From Symbiodinium kawagutii (Eukaryota > Sar > Dinophyceae > Suessiales > Symbiodiniaceae): a stretch of DNA of 64,000 bases. This document shows positions 45,803 through 53,938 of the stretch, in pieces; the first letter of the stretch is position 1; each line of letters opens with the position of its first letter. The DNA lies in contig VSDK01011292.1 of assembly GCA_009767595.1 (NCBI GenBank), positions 1 to 64,000 on the forward strand. The letters run 5' to 3'. The position numbers were made by a program, and so were the translations under genes. The notes below the pieces were generated by a model. That model made no database searches. It saw nothing but the letters and a program-made list of their open reading frames with translations, and was not told where the DNA came from.

Positions 45803-45905
45803 TAAGGTTGGTTGGTGAAAGTTGGTTAAGGTTGCTTGGTTCGCAATGAACTATCAAACAGGCTAAGTTAATGGCTTACTGGTTGCTGGTTTGAGTTGAT
45901 GGCTT

Positions 45906-45992
45906 GCTGGTTGGTGGTTTGATTTTTGATTTTTCACAATCTTTTGGATGGTTGGTTGACAAACATGTTTCCTAGGGGTTGAAACCCCTAGT
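45906..45992 (+). mobile_element. Fold-back element, family C (diverged)
   Basis: GCTGGTTGGTGGTTTGATTT ... AGGGGTTGAAACCCCTAG, with GGATGGTTGGTTGACAAAC inside. Confidence 0.6.
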
Positions 45993-46199
45993 TGAGAAGG
46001 CTTAAAACATGTTCAATCAAGAGCTAATAGTAGCTAAGCCAATAATGGTACGAATTATTGCTTTGGGGTTTGACAATGTTCAAGCTGTTGTGATGCATTT
46101 TGGTCCGTGGTTAGTTTCATTTGTAGGTTTGTTCGTTCATGACACGACTAGGTCCATCAGATCACCATTAGCAGCTTAAGCGTTGGATCAGTTGGCGCC

Positions 46200-46700
46200 A
46201 CGAGCCTCTTGAGGCACATCTACTCGTCACTTGGGGTTAGTTGGCCTATTGATAATCTTGATGTCCTGGGGAGATGTCTACCCCCATGGCCTCATTGTGG
46301 GCCTTCCTGCAGCTTCGTCCCGAACTATGGTATTTTTCCGGTGCAGGCGAGGCACCTGACAGTTGCTGATGTGCGGCTGCTGAAGATCACAACCATGTTC
46401 CTTTTCCGCTTCTTCACATCTATACTGTCTATACTTTTTACAGCTTCCTTGGTTTTGAGGCCTGCCGAACATCGGCAATTCTTGCTATGTGGGTGCAATT
46501 GCCCAATGTCTCCGGTGCGTCCAAGATGACGAGCTCCATGAACAGGAACGCTACCCACATCCTCATGATTTCTTTGTCAGATGTCGCTCGCAGTGAGTTT
46601 GCAGGAAGAGGTCCCGGCGCGCTGGTTGCGCACTTTTTGGAACTGCAGGCGTTTGAACCATTATGATCTTGCAATCCAGTGGCCATGTGAACTGCAATCC
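46200..46700. other. GC-rich island in DXR intron c-d, unassigned
   Basis: Open frames exist on both strands: plus, a Cys- and Phe-rich frame to 46529; minus, 46438-46686 with a hydrophobic MRMWVAFLFMELVIL segment. I cannot decide strand or function. It may be a nested or antisense exon or chance. Next to it, 46725-46950 is a pyrimidine-rich degenerate repeat built on CTTGACTCGC, irregular 16-24 bp units. Confidence 0.3.
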
Positions 46701-46724
46701 ATGTGGTTCTCTAATTTCTTCTTC

Positions 46725-46950
46725 TTGACCTGCTTTTCCGTCTCTTTTTGACCCGCTCTCCTCTTGACTCGCTATCCTTCTCTCCTTGACTTGCCTTCCT
46801 CTCCTTCACCCGCCTTCCTGCTCCTTTGACTCGCGCTTTCCCTTTTTTTGACGCATTGTCCTTTGCTTCTGACTCACCTTTCCTTTCCTGGAACCGACTT
46901 CCGCCTCTTCTTGACTCGCTTTGCTTTGCCGTCCGCTCCGTGTTTTTTGC
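46725..46950 (+). repeat. Degenerate pyrimidine-rich repeat (TTGACTCGC)
   Basis: About ten irregular units beginning TTGACYCGC or close to it, separated by CTTTCCTTCTC-like filler. The opposite strand gives a Lys/Arg/Glu-rich frame that I treat as a composition effect. Confidence 0.65.
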
Positions 46951-47401
46951 TTCCTGTTGCAGGCTACGTTGCTGAAGCCCTGTATTTAATCTTCGCTTGA
47001 TAAGCTTATGGAGAATGGCGGGCAGTGGCAGAACTGGCGGATCTATTGCGATGTTGTTTTTTAATAGTATCCGTCTCCCCACAATTACGATGGTTGATGA
47101 GTTTGTTGATGAGGTTAATGATGGTCAAAGGTGATAATGGTGAGGATGGTGATGCAGTCATTGCCGTTATTAACCGAAATTCATTAGTCCTTCAATGTGC
47201 AGTAGATTGTGAATGACCGTTGATTTGAAATTTTCACTCCTATAATTTATTTGTGTAAGTTATCGTTATCAACCTCTTTGGGCACCAGTGAACAACTATC
47301 AGTGAACAATTAGCAGCCACTAGTGACCCTGTGACGCTCAAGCTGACCATGCTTTCCGCACTTTTCAGTGGGCAATTCTTCTTGGCACCTAAGCTGGTTA
47401 G

Positions 47402-47505
47402 CTGGTTGGTGGTCTTAAACATTCTATATTTTCCCTTGTAGTTATTAACAAATGGTTGGTTGACTTGCGCATATTTTTCAGAGGGGTGGTTCAACCACCA
47501 ACCAG
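47402..47505 (+). mobile_element. Fold-back element, family C
   Basis: CTGGTTGGTGGTCTTAAACA ... GGTGGTTCAACCACCAACCAG-type end, with ACAAATGGTTGGTTGACTTG inside. It lies in DXR intron c-d, and a bare ACCCACCAACCAG occurs again just before exon d. Confidence 0.8.
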
Positions 47506-47645
47506 TAATAATCATTAATTAACAAACATATGAACCACTATTAACCATTCTTAACCACTATTAACCACTGGGTGGACGTCCGCAAGCGCCAACCACTATT
47601 AACCACTAGTTAACCATGGGTGGTGAGCACCCACCAACCAGTGAG

Positions 47646-47687
47646 GCATTGGCTCTACGGTGTGGAATATGACGACATCGAGGTGGT
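47646..47687 (+). CDS. dxr: DXR exon d (HWLYGVEYDDIEVV)
   Basis: A 42-nt exon between acceptor GTGAG|G and donor GT|GTCCGC. The opening G completes the Ala of I-E-A from exon c, then HWLYGVEYDDIEV follows plus two bases of Val. Plastid-type DXRs read E-A-H-W/Y-L-F-G-x-E-Y-D-D-I-E-I-V here, so the match is nearly continuous and points to a plant/cyanobacterial-type rather than E. coli-type sequence. Phase 2 in and out. If the frame is read through the donor it gives SAPQ and then a stop. Confidence 0.85.
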
Positions 47688-48220
47688 GTCCGCGCCTCAG
47701 TGAGGTTCGAACTACCGGTGGCTGTGCCGCCGTACCGGTGCCTACAAGCACCATCCGAGTTCAACCACCATTAACGGGGAAACTCCACCAGTTTGGGTGG
47801 GGTATACCATGTTCAAAACAAGGAAACTCCATTAGTTTATGAGGGCATACCATTTCTGGACAAGCACCTGCTGTTGACTCTGATTTTATGGTTGATTTTG
47901 ATTGGTCAACATTTTGAGGCTTTGTCTTCGTATGGCGCTATTCAGTCACATTTGGTTGCTAGCTGTTCACATTGCCTTCGTATGCTTTCATAAATCACTA
48001 TTGGCCATCTGTTGGGCCATCAACTGATCATCAACCCCTAATTTCACCATCATGTAACCACCAAAAAAACATATGCAATCAGTAAAAAAGCATCATTCAA
48101 GTACCTTTGCCACCATATTTAACTACCACCATCATTTGACCACCGCTGCACCATCATTTGAGAACCATTTCACCATTGTTTAAGTATCATTTCGCCACAT
48201 GTCATCACTGTTCGGCCGAG

Positions 48221-48263
48221 GATCCATCCTCAGTCCATCGTCCACAGCGCAGTGGAGTGCCAG
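48221..48263 (+). CDS. dxr: DXR exon e (IHPQSIVHSAVECQ)
   Basis: A 43-nt exon after acceptor GGCCGAG|G. The first G finishes Val, then IHPQSIVHSAVECQ, matching V-I-H-P-Q-S-I-I-H-S-M-x-E-T-Q. It includes the active-site His equivalent to E. coli His257. It ends in phase 0 before GAGCGG, a GA-type donor. Reading on would give ERNAVLGEL, which lines up less well than the next exon. The following intron (48264-59982, 11.7 kb) contains the whole retroelement. Confidence 0.8.
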
Positions 48264-48293
48264 GAGCGGAATGCAGTTTTGGGTGAACTGCAT

Positions 48294-48400
48294 GGTGGCT
48301 TCTTAAGTCCAAGTTGTGGACCCCAAGTTTGAGTTGGTTTATCAAGGGTTAACCGTGGTTATTAAGAAGGGAATGATAAAGCCGTCCAATTACAATGGTT
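48294..48400 (+). mobile_element. Family A fold-back element, left half (split by the retroelement)
   Basis: GGTGGCTTCTTAAGTCCAAG then GTGGACCCCAAG, with GGTTTATC downstream, is the usual left half. The right half continues at 58429-58496 (ATGACTGAGGGGGGTCCCCT and onward). Confidence 0.55.
48384..48400. repeat. Target-site duplication, 3' side of retroelement
   Basis: GTCCAATTACAATGGTT, identical over 17 bp to 58412-58428. Bases on either side differ between the two copies, so the repeat is exactly 17 bp. Confidence 0.9.
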
Positions 48401-48565
48401 TTGACTTTGAGGCGGAATGCAGGTCGATGCGTTGCCAAGTGTCGGCATCAGCATAAGCTTCAGCGTACACCCAACAAAATTAGGCCAAGACGTCAAACAA
48501 AAAACAAGTGAAGGGATGAAGACCCAACACAACCTTGGAGACAGCACCAACACGACAACCATGCA
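48401..48565 (-). other. Retroelement 3' untranslated region
   Basis: 165 bp between the ORF2 stop (TAA at 48566-48568) and the 3' boundary. No poly(A), no microsatellite tail and no obvious hairpin was seen. This region would be expected to hold the recognition signal for its own reverse transcriptase. Confidence 0.6.
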
Positions 48566-51500
48566 TTATGCACCTGCAGGGATGTGAGTTGAAAAGTGCC
48601 ATGTAGCCTTCATGTCGCGCACGGTAGCGCCTGCTCTATGGAAGTATTGCCAAAGGATTTCCGAAGCTCTATGACCAATGTGCAATCTTGGTCTGCCAGC
48701 AAAGGTGTGGACAGGTATGGCATATCCTACATGATGTAGGCCCCGTCCCCTAGGCAACTTAGCAATTGGGAAATCCACATGTTGAAGAAAATAATTCAAA
48801 ATCTGAGTCCATGTACGACTTTGCAAATTTAAAGCAAGGCTGCTTTCGTCGGCATTTATATTATCTTCACGAAGAATCCAAGTATTTTTGGCCATGTTGA
48901 CCGGGACCAAACAATTACGCGAAACTGCAAAGTCAATGTACAGCTCCAGAAAGCTAATACATCCCTCATCTGTCCATGTAAGCCGGTTCCACCAATTCAG
49001 AAAACGTTTAGCAAATTTAGCTCCAAAAGGCCACTGCTCGATTTCGTTGAACGAAATGGGGAATGGACCCAAGGTGGTGACAGCAGGTTGCAGGTCCTGA
49101 AAGTCAGGTTTCAATGCAGTCTCCGGCTTATTATTCTTATTGTGTTCAAAATACAAGTCAGCAATGTCGCACAAATACGAATGGTACTGACTCATCATGT
49201 TTTCCAAATGCAAATCACGTTTCACTTGAGTTTGCATGGCTTGAAACAAAGTTCGGAACTCCTGTGTGAAAACGGCTTTAGCATGTTCATCTGCACATCG
49301 GTTGGCATATTCAATCCATCGCTCTGGGGGCAGCACGGAAACAGAGTCTACCTGGTGGGCCTTAACTTTGAAGACCCGAATGTCTCCTTCACTTCGTTGT
49401 TTAATGTGCCAAGCAATGCCCTCCCAAATGTCAGGATGAGAAAATTTGGCACACACACCCTCAATGGAATGACAGTGCAACAGATCATTGAGTAAATCCA
49501 GAGCCGCTTGACAGTCACCATAAATATCGCATTGTCTACTTTGTTGTAAAGCCAATAAAATAGCAAATGATTCTCCACGAAACGACGAATGATCAATTGT
49601 AGGGAGCAATCCTCTAGCAACCAAAGTGACCTCACCCGAATGTTCATGCCACTGAACCACAGCTGAAGAAGCCAAGCAATGTTCCCAGTAACCAGTGTCC
49701 TGGAAATATGCTGATCCGTCAACAAACAGCAAAGAGCGACCGTGGTCGCCCGGCAAAGTCAACTCAGGAAAATCCACTGCGTGTTTCATCTTCAAGCTTA
49801 ATGCTTCATTGATGTCCGGGCACAAGGCAAAGGCAAAAACTCCTTGTGCTTGTTTCTTCACCCAGGTAATGGTATCGTGGTACTTGCGTCGCAAATGTTG
49901 CAAGGACTTGCATTCAAAAATTCTATGTTTCTTTCCATCTTTACATCCACAGAAAATGCACTTGTCATCAGGAATATGCAAGGCATACTTATGAAGCACA
50001 TCGTTGGTGACATGTTTACCACTTGCAATGCTCGACAAAATACCTTGGTGTTGCTCGGTTCGGTGTTGCAGTGATTTTGAAAACATGCGACCATTGAACG
50101 AGGTCATATCGAACAAGGGACGAGTGCTCATCTTGTCAGAGACGTGTCTAGTCCAAAGTTTTTGTAAAATGCGTTGTACAAATTTTCTTGAAGCAGTCAG
50201 CCACGAAAATCGCAAACCATCATCGTGTTCGAGAAAGCCATCCGCAATGAAAGTCCATCCCGCATCTCGAAACGCTTTCCTATATGTCGAAGCCATGCCA
50301 GTTCGGTTGCACCGGCTTGAAATGAGCTTATCCATGAAGCGGTTCCTTTTGTTTGGGAACTGTCTCAGAAATTTCCGCAAAAACTGAATACGTCTGCACA
50401 AATTGCGAACTTGTGGGTCAATGTATTCACCAGTGGCACTGAACACTAACAGACCGTTGGCACCACTCCGATACCTGTCAATTGCATGACAAGCAGCAGT
50501 TCTGATAGATCTCCATTCCGCAGGCAATATATGATTCAGTTCAGAACCATACCCAACAACCCCCGCACTCAGAGTGTTTCCCATCTTCTTGCGAAATTTA
50601 CGAGGGTATTTCGTAGCTTTAACTCGAAAGAGCATCCTCTTTGATTTCTGAACACGTTTCTTGCAAGCAGTCTTGGAAATCTTCTTGGTGTACGTAACAT
50701 CGCATCCAAGGTCCACGGCATGATTCTTGACCGGAGGATGTTTCCCAGCAAGTGAAATACTTTTGATTTGTCTCCTCAGTTGAGTAGTTGTACCCCACAA
50801 CCAGGATTTTTCCGGTGAAATTTGCATTTTCAAATCCGTCAAAAAGGCTTCCAACCTCCCAATGGCATCGTCAAGTGTATGAACATCATTGGCCATCAGT
50901 CCCCAGTTGTCAGCAAATAACGAAACATCAATATGTTCACGGTGATCAATAATGACTTCAGCAGCACATTTGGTAACCACTAGCATGGCAACCACAGAAA
51001 AAGCACATCCTTCGGGCACCCCAGTTGTACTCGGGTGCAGTTCATCAATCTCACCTGCCAGTTCCAGAAAACGTGACAGTTTGAAGAGTAAACCTTGATG
51101 TGCACGAACATAGGCTTCCGGGATCCCCACATGGATCATCATCTGCGCAAGCGGGAATCTTGGAATCAAATTGTAGCATTTCTTCAAGTCCAACACCAAT
51201 CCACAAAGTTTGGACTTATCTAAGTGACATGTTTCCAATGTGTCTGCAAACCATGCTGCGAGCATATCTGCACTTACATGTTTGGCAATGTTGCCAATCT
51301 GCGGAGGGAGTTGTGCTCCCAGAAAATCAAAAACTTGCGCTGATCTAAAGCTTGACCATTGTCGATAGATCATGCTCAAAATGGTAATGGGCCTGAGCCC
51401 CATAGCATCATTGGGTTGTCCATCCGGTTTCGTGAGCAAAACTACACGGGCAACTCCGAATTTTTCCGGCCACTTAGCAGTTTCTTCAGCAGTTCTGAAA

Positions 51501-53887
51501 ATCTCAAATAGCCATGTTAGCAAAGGTTTTGGCAATCGAAGAAGGTCATGTGTGGAAAAACCACAGGCTCCCCTAGACGAGGTCTTGTTCGCCTTCCTCA
51601 AATGTTGCGCCCAAGCATCTTCTGTAAATTCAGCATAAGGACATGAAGGACAGTCCTCTAAAGCAGTAATCCAATCACAAGCATTTTCCCAGTCCTCTCT
51701 GGCTGGAGGAGTGTTGTCACGACTCCAGTATTCTTGCCACGCTGTCGAAACAATCTTTTGCATCTGTTTCTGATCAGCAGTTGAATCATGTTGATACATC
51801 ACAAGTGCCGAAAAGTCCCGACATCGCAATGGTCGGTCAACCTCAATGTATGGTGGATCAATCGCCACCACTTTCGCATTCTGTTCTTGAAATACCACTG
51901 GCAGGCCAGGAACAAAATTACATTCTCCTTCGAATCGCAGTTTCTGTAAACCCTCTTTCACCCATCGTTGTTGTTTGATCTGCAAAGTTCTCAGAATGCC
52001 AATATAGGCCAAAGGTGGGTTCGCAGTATCGCGCACCCTTCTGAACGCACATTTCCCTCCTTTGGCAATGTCAGCATGCATTCGCTCCTTTACTCGTCTT
52101 TGTTGGTGGACACGAAAATGTTGAATCTCAGTTCGTACCCACAGTTGCATCTCATTGTAAAGTTCATTAGCATATTCCCAGGTAGGTACATCCAACGGAA
52201 CCCACATCCTCAAGTTATCCAGGGCCCAAGTACCAAAACCACCATGGTATCCCGAAGCATTCAAGATCACATTCCACAAGGCAGTGCACTGGGAAGTTGC
52301 AACATCTGAACACTTGGTCAAATTCGCTTTGGTCTGTCGCAGAAAGCTTTGTATTCGTCTGCATTGTTTAACATGTCTCCTGATACTGGTATCAGGTGAG
52401 ATCACCTCAACTTGGAAATCGCCATCTCTAGCAGTATGCAGTTGAGGTGGAAACATCTGCATTGTTCGCTTCAGCGGTTTGTTGAATCGTTTCAAACACT
52501 TCGCTGGGATTGCCGCAGTTTGTCCATCTGAAGTAACGCAACTCTTGGCAAAACACTCCTCAAAGGAAAAAGCAAATTGTCGAAACATCTCATCAATGTT
52601 ATCAGTACATTTGGCTTGGTCAAAATGTTCGCCTCGCAACTTGCAGATTTTGGTCGCCTCAAAGTTCAGTCGTTCCTCATCGAAAAGGAAATCATCCAAG
52701 GATGGTGGCAAAGCCCATACCGATCTATCCTTTTCAAGCAGGTTGAAATCCAGGATTGTTTCAAGTACAGGATGTGCATCAAAGGTAACCAAATCAACAG
52801 TATGGCATTTAACCATTGCCCGAACTAAAACCGGGTTCAGAAGGACAAATGAATGTCGAGTAGCATCTTTGCAAGTAGGGGGAGGAATTGTTCCATGACG
52901 CTGATACTCCAACAAAGCAGCATCAATCCACCCATGGGATTGCAGCGTAGCCCAAAAAGGGCTCTCCGACAAAGTCCTGTTGAAGTCCCCCGCAATCAAA
53001 GCTGGCCCTTTGTAGGAAAGGGCTCTTTCCACAATTGGAATTGCAATCTTACGAAAAATTTCTTCACCATTTGCCAGTTTGGAACTAGCTTTCGGTGGAC
53101 CATAAAACGTGCCAACATATAGGTGCTCTTGGTGTCCCAAATGAATCAAGGCATCACAAGCTCTACAAGTATCAAAAACATCAGGTGGCATCTTTTCAGG
53201 GAAAGGACGAATGTCATGGTGCGACAGAATGGCTGCTCCTGAAGCTTTTCCCCGAAATACACCGGCATTGTTCGTGTGTTTGGGAACTGGTTTGCTGAAA
53301 ATTCCCTTCACTTTGTGCTTTTTGAACCGTCTCATTGTTTCTTTCATGGCAACTTCAGTATGAGAAGTTTCTGATCCAATCCACACTCCTGGAGGCCATT
53401 TGGCAATGACATCCTCTTGGTTGAACAACTGATGCGGATTGAACACTTTCACATGAAAAGGTCCAGGAACCTTGGCTTCACCTATAGGATATGGTTTGCG
53501 GCCTCTGCTCACTGAGAAATGGCATTGACAAATTGAACATTGACATGGATCAAAAGAAACATCACCATTATCATAATGTTGGTACTTCCAAAAGGATTCA
53601 CGGCAATTTGCGATTCCCGTGTCTGGAGGGTTTTGCACACTCCCTCTGTCATCATGGAAGGCTTCATGATCGTGTTCGTGGATGCAAGGCACATCGCTGA
53701 TCTCCGAATGCATTTGATTAATGAATTTGGTGTTATGCACCCAGGTGTTACCCTGAATTGATTCACCTGTGAAGCTCGAAAGCCATCTATTGGTACTATG
53801 GTACGCAGTGAATCGTAGGCAAGGATCGGCATGAGTCTGCAAGGCCTCTACTGAAAAGACAAGGCACAACAAACACCAAAGCATCAT
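48566..53887 (-). CDS. Retroelement ORF2: endonuclease, reverse transcriptase, RNase H
   Basis: Residues are numbered from the UUG at 53905; the first AUG is residue 7. After a hydrophobic leader (about 8-19) and a Cys-rich patch (119-129), an APE-like endonuclease spans about 150-385: E179 in GSETSH, G-D-F-N at 306-309, and F-D-A-H-P at 375-379 in place of the usual S-D-H. The reverse transcriptase spans about 810-1070: GLRPI (836-840), catalytic D906 in LVLDLKKCY, GVPEG (962-966), and F-A-D-N at 997-1000 instead of the usual x-x-D-D. A zinc-type C-x2-C...H...C lies at 1316-1332. RNase H spans about 1390-1545 with all four acidic residues, D1396, E1445, D1464 and D1539. The frame is continuous with ORF1 apart from one UGA at 53933-53935. 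It makes cDNA and integrates it. Confidence 0.93.
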   Translation of the reverse strand: MMLWCLLCLVFSVEALQTHADPCLRFTAYHSTNRWLSSFTGESIQGNTWVHNTKFINQMHSEISDVPCIHEHDHEAFHDDRGSVQNPPDTGIANCRESFWKYQHYDNGDVSFDPCQCSICQCHFSVSRGRKPYPIGEAKVPGPFHVKVFNPHQLFNQEDVIAKWPPGVWIGSETSHTEVAMKETMRRFKKHKVKGIFSKPVPKHTNNAGVFRGKASGAAILSHHDIRPFPEKMPPDVFDTCRACDALIHLGHQEHLYVGTFYGPPKASSKLANGEEIFRKIAIPIVERALSYKGPALIAGDFNRTLSESPFWATLQSHGWIDAALLEYQRHGTIPPPTCKDATRHSFVLLNPVLVRAMVKCHTVDLVTFDAHPVLETILDFNLLEKDRSVWALPPSLDDFLFDEERLNFEATKICKLRGEHFDQAKCTDNIDEMFRQFAFSFEECFAKSCVTSDGQTAAIPAKCLKRFNKPLKRTMQMFPPQLHTARDGDFQVEVISPDTSIRRHVKQCRRIQSFLRQTKANLTKCSDVATSQCTALWNVILNASGYHGGFGTWALDNLRMWVPLDVPTWEYANELYNEMQLWVRTEIQHFRVHQQRRVKERMHADIAKGGKCAFRRVRDTANPPLAYIGILRTLQIKQQRWVKEGLQKLRFEGECNFVPGLPVVFQEQNAKVVAIDPPYIEVDRPLRCRDFSALVMYQHDSTADQKQMQKIVSTAWQEYWSRDNTPPAREDWENACDWITALEDCPSCPYAEFTEDAWAQHLRKANKTSSRGACGFSTHDLLRLPKPLLTWLFEIFRTAEETAKWPEKFGVARVVLLTKPDGQPNDAMGLRPITILSMIYRQWSSFRSAQVFDFLGAQLPPQIGNIAKHVSADMLAAWFADTLETCHLDKSKLCGLVLDLKKCYNLIPRFPLAQMMIHVGIPEAYVRAHQGLLFKLSRFLELAGEIDELHPSTTGVPEGCAFSVVAMLVVTKCAAEVIIDHREHIDVSLFADNWGLMANDVHTLDDAIGRLEAFLTDLKMQISPEKSWLWGTTTQLRRQIKSISLAGKHPPVKNHAVDLGCDVTYTKKISKTACKKRVQKSKRMLFRVKATKYPRKFRKKMGNTLSAGVVGYGSELNHILPAEWRSIRTAACHAIDRYRSGANGLLVFSATGEYIDPQVRNLCRRIQFLRKFLRQFPNKRNRFMDKLISSRCNRTGMASTYRKAFRDAGWTFIADGFLEHDDGLRFSWLTASRKFVQRILQKLWTRHVSDKMSTRPLFDMTSFNGRMFSKSLQHRTEQHQGILSSIASGKHVTNDVLHKYALHIPDDKCIFCGCKDGKKHRIFECKSLQHLRRKYHDTITWVKKQAQGVFAFALCPDINEALSLKMKHAVDFPELTLPGDHGRSLLFVDGSAYFQDTGYWEHCLASSAVVQWHEHSGEVTLVARGLLPTIDHSSFRGESFAILLALQQSRQCDIYGDCQAALDLLNDLLHCHSIEGVCAKFSHPDIWEGIAWHIKQRSEGDIRVFKVKAHQVDSVSVLPPERWIEYANRCADEHAKAVFTQEFRTLFQAMQTQVKRDLHLENMMSQYHSYLCDIADLYFEHNKNNKPETALKPDFQDLQPAVTTLGPFPISFNEIEQWPFGAKFAKRFLNWWNRLTWTDEGCISFLELYIDFAVSRNCLVPVNMAKNTWILREDNINADESSLALNLQSRTWTQILNYFLQHVDFPIAKLPRGRGLHHVGYAIPVHTFAGRPRLHIGHRASEILWQYFHRAGATVRDMKATWHFSTHIPAGA

Positions 53888-53932
53888 TACCCATTTCCAC
53901 TGCAAACATCGCTCTCTCTTATACCCAGCTAG

Positions 53933-53938
53933 TCATGA
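53933..53938 (-). promoter_or_regulatory. Candidate stop-codon readthrough site (UGA-CUAG)
   Basis: On the coding strand, ORF1 ends CAT TCA TGA CTA GCT GGG. UGA followed by CUAG is the established high-efficiency readthrough context (known from alphaviruses and from several animal genes). ORF2 is in the same frame, with nine sense codons between the UGA and the UUG at 53905 and no other stop. The feature marks the stop plus part of the codon before it; the CUAG lies just downstream at 53929-53932. Function is inferred. Confidence 0.65.

Noticed and set aside
46711..47082. Arg/Lys/Glu-rich minus-strand protein
   Set aside because: It matches a degenerate pyrimidine repeat on the other strand. 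Composition effect.
53933..53935. UGA read as selenocysteine
   Set aside because: No Cys-paralogous position is known and no SECIS-like structure was seen. The CUAG context favours simple readthrough.
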